64,000 nt of DNA, from the NCBI GenBank assembly GCA_025890175.1, contig JANPYM010000008.1:453501-517500 (forward strand), read 5' to 3'. The notes beneath the pieces were generated by a model. That model ran no database searches. It saw only the letters and a list, made by a program, of their open reading frames with translations, and had not been told where the DNA came from. The position numbers were made by a program, and so were the translations under genes. Within the stretch, counting starts at the first letter, position 1. Each line of letters opens with the position of its first letter. Source of the stretch: Ciborinia camelliae. Taxonomy: Eukaryota; Ascomycota; Leotiomycetes; Helotiales; Sclerotiniaceae. Below, one piece after another: positions 24,633 to 34,342 of the stretch.

Positions 24633-24684
24633 TAAACTTCTCTAATTATTTTGTATATTTTGGTATTATAAAAATTTCAATTGG

Positions 24685-24728
24685 TTGAAATTATATTTTT
24701 TTGTTGTGTTTGAGTATCCTTGACTATA
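24685..24728. repeat. right arm of inverted repeat flanking the island
   Basis: Reverse complement of 9199-9241 apart from three transitions and one small change in the A-run. It lies about 50 bp outside the outer retrotransposon. Confidence 0.8.
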
Positions 24729-24825
24729 CTTTCTAGGAATCCTATTCACATACAGTTCAAAGACCCATAATTAGATGAATTATAAAATTTCCCCATGCCC
24801 ATTCAGGTTTTCATCATGTGCAAAA

Positions 24826-25140
24826 CTACGCAGATGCACCACCCATAGAAACATCCATTACGCATTCCCATTCCATTCTGTGAAGGGACAACTTTGAACT
24901 CAACGGAAAACGCGCCTCCCCAATAACCAAGTGATTGTAGTAAACTACCTGACACTTTCCTGGATAAGTTTTAAGTGACATAAAGCTCATATAACAGTGT
25001 CCCAATGAAAGAGCTAACGGAGTAGAATTCGGAATGCTGAGATAACATGGGGGAGATGCATATATTTCGACGGAAACAGTATTTTCTGACCGCAGATAAT
25101 TTAACTGTCTAACCCGATCTCTTGCAGCACAAGGCTTCAT
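24826..25140 (-). CDS. doubtful ORF, 104 aa
   Basis: An ATG-started frame of 104 codons with four Cys in its latter two thirds. It shows no signal peptide or recognised domain. It lies about 200 bp from the edge of the A+T island and could be the remnant of a gene cut by the transposon, or chance. Confidence 0.25.
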   Translation of the reverse strand: MKPCAARDRVRQLNYLRSENTVSVEIYASPPCYLSIPNSTPLALSLGHCYMSFMSLKTYPGKCQVVYYNHLVIGEARFPLSSKLSLHRMEWECVMDVSMGGASA

Positions 25141-25570
25141 GATAATAAGAAACCGGTATTAGTATTGACTGAAATAACTGCTCCCATGGCGATATTTGTG
25201 AAGGCTGACTTTCATAATTTGGTACGGTGGCTGTATATCTCATGCCGTATTGATGATGTTCGTTGTTCATAAATTAGCGCTGGCTGTATCTATCCACTGT
25301 TCACAACTCAGTGAACAGAGTGTATCGTATCTTCCAGGGCCTACTTAAACAAACCCTTGATCCACCAATCATCCAAAAAAAATCCATCTTACATCCTCCT
25401 CGAGAGAATACCAACAACCTTTTGATTACACCAAACTACTTTCGTCCTCATCAAAAGACTTCTCGGTCTCAAAAAATTTTGCAGCATCTCAGCGCAGGAT
25501 CCTTATTGGCCCATACCTTCATCAAATTTCATCAAACTTCTTCAAATACCATCAAAAAACATCCGTCATT

Positions 25571-26611
25571 ATGCAATCACTCAATCGCATCCTCGAGAAT
25601 ATCAGATCTCATGTTGATGTTAGCCGCGGACAGGCCACTGCCAAGGACAATCGCGCCAACACTGCTGGGCCTCTTTTTGAAGGGGAGACTCAAGAACAAA
25701 CTTCCACTCCTTTCAATGATACTAAATCATCTGAGGGTACCATATCCGAGGAAACTGACACGCCTTACTCTACTCCCCAAGAGTCATGGCATCATACCTC
25801 TCGTGACAATACTCAAGTCACAGAGGAGAGCTATACATCTAGTTCTACTTCGAATTCGACCACAACCACTCATCGTTTTCAAAACACACGTGCGTCGAGC
25901 GCCTCGAGACCTAGTTCACCCTTTCCATTCAGCTTCCAGGACGAGAATGGCGATGGAGATGATCATATCGAGCCACCAACTGCTCTTTCTATGAGTGGTG
26001 GGCCTTCAATCCCCATGCCTATTCGCCAAGAGGAAACGCATCCTCGAGGTGAATCGACGAACAGTCTCCGTCATCAATGGATGAATAATGGTAGACGAAT
26101 CAACACTCACGTTTTATCAAACAACCGTGATAGTGCTCGTATAGAGACATTATACGCGAATGGCCAGTCTCCACTCAATCATATAATTGAGCCTATCCCT
26201 GAATTAACCGAAGCCGCAATTCCGTACCGACAGCAGATTGGAGGTATTATAGTATTTCACCCTGACAATTTGCCGCACGATCGTCCTCACCATCATGTCC
26301 GGGTTCACGGTGGGATGTTTCTCAATGAAGTTCCCAATGATCCCGATTTCGAGGATGACGCCATGACTACTGCGATTGAGAGGGCGCTCATCCCAACAGC
26401 CGACACCGAGAACGATTCATGTGTGGTCTGCCAAGATCAATATGACAATGGAGAGCATCAATCTGTCAAGGTCCCTGGTTGTGCCCACATCTTTGGCAAA
26501 GCATGTATCATGAGATGGCTGAATGATACTAATGCAGAAATCATGACTTGCCCAATGTGCAGGAACCATATTGAGATTCTACCAGTTCGCCCAAGCACAC
26601 CGTTTGCGTAA
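25571..26611 (+). CDS. RING-variant protein with Ser/Thr-rich N terminus, 346 aa
   Basis: Single exon. Residues 1-190 are Ser/Thr/Glu-rich and probably disordered. The RING is at the C terminus: C284-x2-C287, H296, C304-x-H306, Gly309 in place of the fifth ligand (CAHIFGKAC), C312 and C327-x2-C330; the last loop is four residues longer than in the other paralogues. AIERALIPTA just before it matches their pre-RING helix. A probable E3 ubiquitin ligase with unknown substrate. This is the only cluster member on the right of the transposon island, so the island has probably split or grown inside an older array. A 227-aa frame over 25311-25994 overlaps the leader and N terminus and was not chosen. 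Confidence 0.88.
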   Translation: MQSLNRILENIRSHVDVSRGQATAKDNRANTAGPLFEGETQEQTSTPFNDTKSSEGTISEETDTPYSTPQESWHHTSRDNTQVTEESYTSSSTSNSTTTTHRFQNTRASSASRPSSPFPFSFQDENGDGDDHIEPPTALSMSGGPSIPMPIRQEETHPRGESTNSLRHQWMNNGRRINTHVLSNNRDSARIETLYANGQSPLNHIIEPIPELTEAAIPYRQQIGGIIVFHPDNLPHDRPHHHVRVHGGMFLNEVPNDPDFEDDAMTTAIERALIPTADTENDSCVVCQDQYDNGEHQSVKVPGCAHIFGKACIMRWLNDTNAEIMTCPMCRNHIEILPVRPSTPFA

Positions 26612-27200
26612 GCAAGGGAAGATGTCCCGGGTAACTGGATGTAGAGAAAATGATCGGAGGGGCTGGGAACAACTGATGGGGAAAATAAACAGGTGTTTTT
26701 TCCACTTTGGGATTGCTGGATATCATTTGTGAATAGGTTTGCTGCATATTGTCGGTGAATAATTGAGTGGCGGACAGGGAAAAATTCTGAAGAGTTACCA
26801 GAGGGTGTAGCAAAGTTCTTTTCCTGTTCATCTTTTTAGGAGGGGGTTTGCGTAAAGATACTATGATGAGGAAACATAATACCCACAATGCAGCGCGGAC
26901 GATTTCCTTTGTAATTTGAATTGGGATAAATTCTGGTTTAGCTTTGGCAGGAATGTTGCTGTTGGGGATCGGGTTTCTCAGATAGCATGAAGAAAATAAA
27001 ATATAATTAACCAACTCTAAGGTCTCAATCATGATGCTGTTATGTGTGAAGTGAATATTGAATGGTGAATGGTGAATGTCGATTGTGTGGTCCACTAATC
27101 TGAAGTTTAAAAAATGAAAGGCTCCATTTGCTGAGATGTCGGGATGAACTAACATGGCAAGAACGACTAATAAAAGTAGGTACGCAGATTCTTCAATCAT
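26541..27200 (-). CDS. doubtful ORF with hydrophobic N terminus, 219 aa
   Basis: An ATG-started frame opens with a hydrophobic stretch (YLLLLVVLAMLV) and has a second one (AALWVLCFLIIVSL) near residue 105, so it could encode a small membrane protein. The 3' end overlaps the RING gene on the other strand by 71 bp. No domain is recognised, and the C-terminal half looks like chance translation. Confidence 0.25.
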   Translation of the reverse strand: MIEESAYLLLLVVLAMLVHPDISANGAFHFLNFRLVDHTIDIHHSPFNIHFTHNSIMIETLELVNYILFSSCYLRNPIPNSNIPAKAKPEFIPIQITKEIVRAALWVLCFLIIVSLRKPPPKKMNRKRTLLHPLVTLQNFSLSATQLFTDNMQQTYSQMISSNPKVEKTPVYFPHQLFPAPPIIFSTSSYPGHLPLLTQTVCLGELVESQYGSCTLGKS

Positions 27201-27847
27201 TTCTCCATTCTACAGCAACTGCCAGTATTATTAAAATATTTTTATGAACAGTAAAATTCGTTTGTTCTTTATTATGACTGAGAAAATGTACAGAAGTTCG
27301 GACCATTTATTGTATCTGTTGCTATACTATATTCCATAGCATCTTCATTGATGAATTGCAACAACAAATTCATTTCAATTTTTTTAATTATGAAGTGACC
27401 ATTCTTTTGAATAACTCTGTCGATAGGCTTTTTCTTGGTTCGGTATGGTTTTTGTCTTTCCGATGAAGATGATTCAAATCCTGGAGTGGTGACATTAGCC
27501 CTCTTTTCTTCGTAGATAATCTATATCTGTCCTTGTCCTCAGTAAGGTGCAGATGGCGAAACGCCACAGATTCTGTCATAAGATGGTAAGAGCATTATGA
27601 CTACAGTATCGATCCCACTTCTATGTTGAAGAAATAAATCCTGATGATAGGGGCACTGTCACATTTACGGAAAGTCTTTATGATGGTGTGAGCTCTTTTA
27701 TATATTAAAGATACAGTATGCCAAACGCCTTTCCCCAGAAATATAAATATACAGTATGCAAAACGCCTTTCCTCAGAAATATAAATATATCATGCAATTG
27801 CAATTTCCCTTTCATGATTCCCATCGTATATAAATAACAACTCCATC
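27201..27847. other. intergenic
   Basis: No credible gene. It contains a 38-bp tandem duplication (next entry). A TATATAAAT word at about 27,826 has no identified gene behind it. Confidence 0.5.
27711..27787. repeat. 38-bp tandem duplication
   Basis: ATACAGTATGC.AAACGCCTTTCC.CAGAAATATAA occurs twice in a row, starting at 27711 and 27749, with two differences. Confidence 0.9.
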
Positions 27848-28663
27848 TTAATCCATCGTCAGCAGACTCATCCACCCTCTCGAACGACGGGCGTTTCTCT
27901 GGACCAAGCGCTCCGCTCGGCTGTTTCGACTCTCATTGGAGTTTTGGATGTATCGCTGCTGACGCTGTTGAAGATATTAGTAGATTATCCGGAAAGGGGA
28001 TAAATTTATGCAACTTACATCAGCCTCGACAAGATTGGGTGGTCGGGCAGACCTGGTAATATTGGCTGGTCCACTAGGCACGGGTATGCTTGGCCCTCCA
28101 GGGGGGCCAACATCTAAATTAGTAACCATTACTGGCGGTTCTTGCCAGACAGTGGGAGGACCTCGTGGGACTGATACGCTATTTTCCGATGGGTTAGCGA
28201 AAACTTTATCATGGGGATTAATCAGGGAGACATACCTCGAGTGGACGAGGATGGTGACTTGTTGGCCCAAGGGCTTCCTTGGGTCGATAAAGCGAGTCGT
28301 TCTAACCCCATCCGTATCGTACGTCTCCGCTCTGGGGAAAGTCTCATAATGTCTTATGAAGTTATGGACTTTCCTCAAAATCTCCTACTTTTTATTAATT
28401 ATCCATGTCTAATATCAATTGAAGGGACAACTTACACTACCAGTATAGCTGTCATACCCCCACTCAGTTTCACGTTTTACCATGACAGTTATCTCATGAT
28501 GGTTCCATTGGGTTTTATACTGGGAGTTTTCCACCATGAATTCATCCCAAATCTCGCGCATCTGACTGTTAAAACGCTCCTTTCGAACGTAGAGATAGCC
28601 GTTCAATCCCATATAGAAGGGTGAATTACTCTCGTTTCTTGTATTCATATTGATAGGCGACAT
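27848..28663 (-). CDS. orphan protein, three exons, about 236 aa
   Basis: Reading minus: exon 1 28663-28436, exon 2 28384-28019, exon 3 27964-27848. Both introns (51 and 54 nt) start GTAAGT, end AG and are phase 0; the second has a CTAAT branch site. The protein begins MSPINMNTRNESN. It has a Trp/Tyr/Lys-rich segment (residues 20-75), then a Pro/Gly-rich stretch (GPPGGPSIPVPSGP) and an Arg/Gln/Asn-rich tail ending in WMSLLTMD. No family is recognised. Within exon 2 a further candidate intron (28235-28179, GTATGT...GCTAAC...TAG) is exactly 57 nt and open, so it may be spliced or retained without changing frame; removing it gives 217 aa. No signal peptide or membrane segment is seen. Confidence 0.65.
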
Positions 28664-30464
28664 ACTGATAGGTGGATAAGTTGTTCGTAGAATGTATATC
28701 TGTCTAAAATCTGGGTCTTCTATGAGGAGTTTAAGTTTTGATTAAGTGATTCTTGTATTCGAACTTGAAGACGTGGTGGGAAATAATCAATCTTATATAG
28801 AGGTCTTGTCGTTGAAAATCCGATATCTGTGTTCAGACTTATAACATGTACTAAAGTTTTAGTAGCCATAAAACTTGCTCGTTCCTCCCCTTGAGTAAGA
28901 AAAAACTTGAACTATACTGACCGACTTGAATTGTAATTATACCAATTATACTAGCAAGTCAACTAATGCAATAGAATTGAAATAAATTACCCTTTTAAAA
29001 CTTAGTAGCCATAAAACTTGCTCGTTTCGCCCCTTGAGCAAGGAAAAACTTGAACTAATATGACCTACTTGAACTCTAATTATACTAATTATACTAATTA
29101 TACTAGCAAGTCAGTTAATACAATAGAATAGAAATAAATTACTCTATCACTTGAAAGACCCATGGTAAAAACAGGGCTAAGATCAATCGCGTTCATAATA
29201 CCCACGAATTTATGAATAATCGCTCGATTTGCATCATATGGCGAGTCATGGACCAGATGATTTACCTTGTAAATACTCAGGCTGTTTCACGTCACGGGAC
29301 CACGTGCCTTCCCCAAAAGAAACCATCCTGAACATTCTTTCCCAAGAAGATAATCAGATTATTCGTCAGATAGCTATCCAATTATCATCAAGACGTTCAG
29401 ATAACCATGCTTCCGAAGACTACCATATTCAATGTTCAGCCTTTTCTTTTTTTGATGCTTCACCCCCAGCGCTCCACCGCAGTGTTCAAGGCATGAACAC
29501 TTCAATCCTATCCTTTCTTGCCTTTCACTCAGTCCCATTCGTGTCTCGAATCATCTACACAAAGTTTCTCTCCAACTCCGCACAAGAGAATAGCTAGTTC
29601 TTACGCGATTCCCTTTGATTCTTAGCCATCATTCTAACCTTTGGCTAGAAATTTCCTTCTATATCTTCATCAAAACTACAGATCATCCACACTGGAGATC
29701 TCAGTATAAACACAACATCTCTTAAACCCTTTCAGCAAAGTGCTAACCGATTTCGAATCGAGAACCCACCCTAATCCCCTCAACGACCTCGTCCAAAGCC
29801 GCACATACAGATGGGCATATTGTCTGCGTGGAGATGTGGCGTCCATCAATCCAACTCGAAATACGATGCCTACATACAGCCCTATCTCTACCTGCTGCCT
29901 ATTGTCCCGTTAGGTTTCAAATGATGGTTCGTGGGGTTGAAAAGCTGCCTGCGATGAATGGCGTCGCACCTAGGGCAACATCAATTTTCTGGAACTGAGT
30001 TTTATCTCCGTGCGGTCCATTGATATGTTTTTTATCTGCCGATGTAAGAGTGTCCATCATGGGATCCCCGAATACTCTTCATGTCGCCCTTTTGTACCAG
30101 GTGCAGAGATGCGTGAAATAAGACCACAATGATATGGAGAATCGAATATTGTCATCCGATCATTCAAAGTGGCGAGTAAAGTCGATTCAGCTACGGCCAG
30201 CCGTATTGAATTTCAACTCCCGCAAATACAGCCTTCGAACTTGAATGTATTAAACTTCATCCTAAGCGAATAGAAACACAGGCCGCCTACTTAAGAGATT
30301 CATCTTTCCAAAATTTTCAACTCTCAACTTTGAATCTACAAAATTTTTCAAGAATCGACTCAAACTCCAATAACAAAAACGGCAACAACCACCACCTCAA
30401 ACTTTCTACAAACTTCTACAATAAATCCTTACACCAACTTCAACTTTCCTACAGAAGTCTAGCG
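28664..30464. other. intergenic with a 143-bp duplication
   Basis: This is the presumed promoter of the minus-strand orphan gene and, on its right, the leader of the gene at 30465. A 143-bp tandem duplication sits at 28861-29150. A 122-codon plus-strand frame at 29229-29597 has no family features and was not called. Confidence 0.5.
28861..29150. repeat. 143-bp tandem duplication, two copies
   Basis: Both copies begin AGTAGCCATAAAACTTGCTC (28861 and 29004) and continue in parallel through CTTGAACTA, TATACTAGCAAGTCA and GAAATAAATTAC. The second has an extra ACTAATTAT unit. They lie about 200-490 bp upstream of the minus-strand orphan gene. Confidence 0.9.
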
Positions 30465-32163
30465 ATGGCGCGAATTCTCGCACCAATAGTCTATTACACC
30501 GATGCCGAATGGCGCGCATTGAAAAGCAGTAAGTAGACATCATTCCAATTTCCCAGCCTTCCATGGCAATGCAGATTATTACAATAAAACGATGAAGCTA
30601 ACACAAAAACAGAAGCCAAAAACAAGCATCCTTCTCTCAAATCCGAAGATATCGAAATCATCAACGAGGTTATTAGGGTTTATGACGCTATTGGTATGTC
30701 CATCTATCCATCCAGTCATTCGCTACACTCTAGTCGCACATATCCTACCTTCTTCTCTTTTGCGTCGCAGATACAAGAAATGAGATTGAATAAGAGCTAA
30801 CTGTGCGGAATCCAGTGAACAAACAAGACCCGACACCCCTTCCTCAATTCGCAAGTTCTATCAAAATGGATGAGAGACAGGTGGTTAAGTTCTTTCTCTG
30901 GGGTACTAGTAAGTATGATCCTTTTACTTCCCAATATTTCCCCCAATTGCCCACCCATCCTCCTTTCCACATTATAAAACTCCGATCTTCCCATCTAACC
31001 AAAATCTAGTCGAAAAATGCGGCGGCATCTTTACTCTAATCCGCACCTTCTACCTCCCCAAACGTCGACCCGATGGTCGCGGAGGCAAACACCAGAAACC
31101 GGCCGAGATGGTTATCAGACCCAGGAGAGATTCGACGGGAAATACAAATGGGTTTGTGAGGAGACCCGAGAGAAAGGATAAGTCTGTGGTCGATGAAAAT
31201 ACTGAGAAAGGTGGCGAGACGAAGGGAGTGAAGCCGCAACAGGAGACAAATGGAGAAACGAGAGGAAATTTGGGTGAAAAGAGAGTGCAGAAGAATCGTG
31301 GAGTGAAGAGGGCGAGACACAGCAATACCTTCGTGAGGAGGAGTGAGAGGAGAATCGGAGGTGCGGCCGTTGAGAAGATTGTCGTTTTGGATGGAGAGGA
31401 GATCGGAACGAAAGAAGATGTGAGAGAGGTTCAAGATCGTGATATGGCAGTTGATGGTGAAAGTGTGACGAGTGGTGATATTGGCACAATCAAGGATCGC
31501 GGAGTTTCAACAGGTTTGAGCGATTCCGGTCTGGACGATTTGATGACTAGTCATCCACCTGCTGCCAGCCATACGAACAACACCCACCCATCACCATTCA
31601 ATACATTCTACCCTCCCGGTTTTAGGCCAGGCGATTCGATTTCCACCTATCTAGCTTCTGCGAACCGCAAGGACAAAGTTTACGTATCACCATTCAGTAT
31701 TCCCCTCCCTAGTGATCAGGCCTTTGAGAAGAATGGCACTATCGACGGTAATGGAGAAAAGGATATAAATGGCGACAAGGGCGAAATCAAGAACGGGGAA
31801 AGTTTGAGAGGCTTGAAAGATTCGAGTATGGGCGATTCCATGGCCAGTGATCCACCTGCTCCGACCCGTACGAACAACACTTACATATCACCCTACAATG
31901 CATTTCTACCACCCGAGCAACCCCCCTATACATCTCCATACGGACCCATTTCCCGCGCCGGCAACGAGATTGAACGTGGAAGCGAGAGCACTGTTTCGGC
32001 TGAGAGTGGTGCTGTTTTCGCTATCCCCGAAGAACGTGGTGGAGAACTTAAAGAAATCCCAGACAGCCAGGCTACGCAGAGCGCAGATGAAATGCCACGT
32101 GCTGATGCGAGTGAGCCATTAACCGAGCCATCAGATTTGGTGGCGATGGATTGGGAGGCTTAG
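30465..32163 (+). CDS. hypothetical protein with internal SP[FY]N repeats, 463 aa, four exons
   Basis: Exons 30465-30528, 30613-30693, 30816-30908 and 31010-32163. Donors are GTAAGT, GTATGT and GTAAGT; branch words GCTAAC and CTAACC are seen, and all junctions keep frame. The three short exons plus the start of exon 4 encode about 110 residues that look folded (YYTDAEWRAL, IINEVIRVYD, DERQVVKFFLWGT, FTLIRTFYLPK). The remainder is charged and disordered. Within it an approximately 40-residue block is repeated: LSDSGLDDLMTSHPP then TNNTHPSPFNTF, and LKDSSMGDSMASDPP then TNNTYISPYNAF, with two weaker SP[FY] copies. No known domain is recognised. The N-terminal part resembles small fungal DNA- or chromatin-associated domains only in general character. 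Confidence 0.7.
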
Positions 32164-33017
32164 GTTGATGGAAAGCGGAGGGTTGGTGTGTCAGTGGAAG
32201 GCAAAGTCGGTATATCGACAAGGCAGAACTACAAGACAACAACTCTATGAAGAAGAACAAATGGACAAGTACAGAGAGGAAAAACTGTCAGGATAGTAGC
32301 GCAAAGACTCGGAGAGGATAGTGAAGGATACAGGATGGGTTTAGGGTAGTTGGCAAGGCGATAATCATGCATGCATAGGTATTCATAGATAGTAATGAGA
32401 ATTCAGCAATTTCCATTCTTTCTAACTTTCCATTTTCCCAAACCAAATCCCCAAATGTGAACTAAAATTTTGAATTACAAACTGGTGACATAACCCTCGA
32501 TATTAATTTATGCGTCTAAAGGTAATTCGAATTTGAATAATTGTAGCTGATTATCTTTCGTGAGAACTTCATGCATGCTATGATATAGACCGAACTCTCC
32601 TTGGTTGTGAACTATTATTACACGGATGAATTTCGCATATGTATTGGACTTCAGATGCACGGAGGTACATGTATGAGTAGGTAGGTAGTTTTAACTAATA
32701 AAGCCGTCACGCCCTATTTTTAAGATCGGGGACACTGTTATAACTGATACGATGTGATTTAATTGAACACATATGCTATAGAACATCTAGCTAAGAAAAA
32801 GTAAAAAGCCGTGATTGCTTTATTGGACTACACTATATATTTCTAGTCGTAGATACCTATTTAAACACTTATCAACGCATCCAAGAGATCTGTGTGCACA
32901 TTAAATGATTTGCATTGCGGTTTTTTTAAGAGCGGGGGTTGAAATGGAAAGCGAAGAGTGCGGTTGGATTTATGTGTGTATATACATACTACCTAGGTAT
33001 ATATATTTATACAGCAC

Positions 33018-33046
33018 AGCAGGGCAGGGCAGGGCAGGGCAGGGCA
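33018..33046. repeat. GGGCA pentanucleotide run
   Basis: About five to six copies of GGGCA in a row, preceded by CAGCACAGCA. Confidence 0.85.
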
Positions 33047-33335
33047 GTAGAGCAGAGAAGTAGATCACGGGGGAGGGTATGAATATGTATGTATGTATGT
33101 AGGTACCTAGTTAAGAAACAAGGAACTTTAGTATAAGATAAGCACAGAACAATCTCCTCTCACAAAAGAGCTATATCTACAACTACCTGGATATGATATC
33201 CAGACCACCTAGGTATACATATCCAAACCCTCCCACATGAAAACCCAAGCCGCAAATATCACTAAGTGAGAAACACTCATTCATGCATGGCCTGGACAGT
33301 GGATACTAACTAACTATATAACATCCAAGATACCC

Positions 33336-33599
33336 AGGTAGGTAGGTATAGGTAGGTAGGTATAGGTAGGTAGGTATAGGTAGGTAGGTATAGGTAGGTA
33401 GGTATAGGTAGGTAGGTATAGGTAGGTAGGTATAGGTAGGTAGGTATAGGTAGGTAGGTATAGGTAGGTAGGTATAGGTAGGTAGGTATAGGTAGGTAGG
33501 TATAGGTAGGTAGGTATAGGTAGGTAGGTATAGGTAGGTAGGTATAGGTAGGTAGGTATAGGTAGGTATAGGCATAGGTATAGGTATAGGTATAGGTAT
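33336..33599. repeat. 14-bp minisatellite (GGTAGGTAGGTATA)
   Basis: About 16-17 perfect copies of the 14-bp unit, passing at the right into GGTATA hexamers. Very uniform. It is G-rich on the plus strand and built from the ACCTAGGTAGGTA-type word common elsewhere in this window. Confidence 0.95.
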
Positions 33600-34342
33600 G
33601 AAGCCGGAACGTCAAGAATCCCCAGAGCTCCGGGTCATCTTACTACCTATTCGTGCCTATTCATATTCATATTCAGGTTGAGTGTGCAGAATGTAGAAAG
33701 AATGTAGAAAGAATGAACACGAACAAGCAGCAGATTCCATGAGTTAATCTTGCGATAGTCGGTCAGTCGGTCGGTAGGTACGCTATAGGTACGCATAGGT
33801 CTCAGCTATACCTCAAAACAACAAACATCCACCTATCCACGCACTACAAGTAGAAACTTTTAAGAAGGAGTTACACACACATCGCTCGAATAGATGACTA
33901 ACAGAGATACAGCCATGAATACCTAGTACGTACGTCCGTAACCGCGACAGCAAGGGGTCTGCAGCAGGTATTGACAAGCGACAGAGAAGATTAAAAAAAG
34001 GGAAGCATGAGAGCAAGAGAGGAATGACTTTGTGCCAAGTTGAGATGATCAAATTCAGTGCTTCTGAAATGGAGGATACCTTAATGAAAGCAGCAGAGTC
34101 GTTGACTCGGTGGCATCAGCAGCAGCAGCAGCAGCAAATCTTCTATTGCTTTCGTGTTGGAGAGATTGGAGAGGAAACGGGAGGTGTATTTATACAACCA
34201 GAAACCAAAACTCATCGGTGGTTTGAGTATAAATCCCCGTCACAGAAAAGTGGTATATCACCAAGCCGAACTCGGCATCACGTCAAAATCATTTTTTGTT
34301 TATTATGAATTTGTGTACAAGCAGTTTTATGCGCTCTGATAT

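Larger units (their letters stand above)
9442..24640. other. A+T island degraded by RIP
   Basis: About 15.2 kb of nearly pure A/T with no gene-length open frames. It consists of two nested LTR retrotransposons plus about 500 bp of mutated left flank. Paired repeats differ mostly by C-to-T or G-to-A, as made by repeat-induced point mutation in ascomycetes. Edges are graded: G+C rises again in the outer halves of the outer LTRs. Confidence 0.92.
24638..25570. other. right flank of island and leader of RING gene
   Basis: Ordinary base composition returns at about 24,640. It holds the right arm of the flanking inverted repeat and one doubtful minus-strand ORF. From about 25,330 it has the C/A-rich composition of a 5' leader. 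Confidence 0.6.
32164..34342. other. long intergenic region with simple repeats
   Basis: No credible gene. The ORFs at 33306-33615 encode only translated minisatellite (Tyr-Leu-Pro repeats). Contents: a GGGCA run (33018-33046), TATG/TAGG runs near 33080-33105, the 14-bp minisatellite at 33336-33599, and an AGC run at 34117-34135. Confidence 0.6.

Noticed and set aside
25311..25994. 227-codon plus-strand ORF
   Set aside because: It overlaps the leader and N terminus of the RING gene in another frame and has biased, non-domain composition.
29229..29597. 122-codon plus ORF
   Set aside because: No domain, signal peptide or splice context; composition consistent with chance.
33306..33615. Two ORFs encoding Tyr-Leu-Pro-Ile repeats on the minus strand
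   Set aside because: They are only the translation of the 14-bp minisatellite; any frame of it is open.
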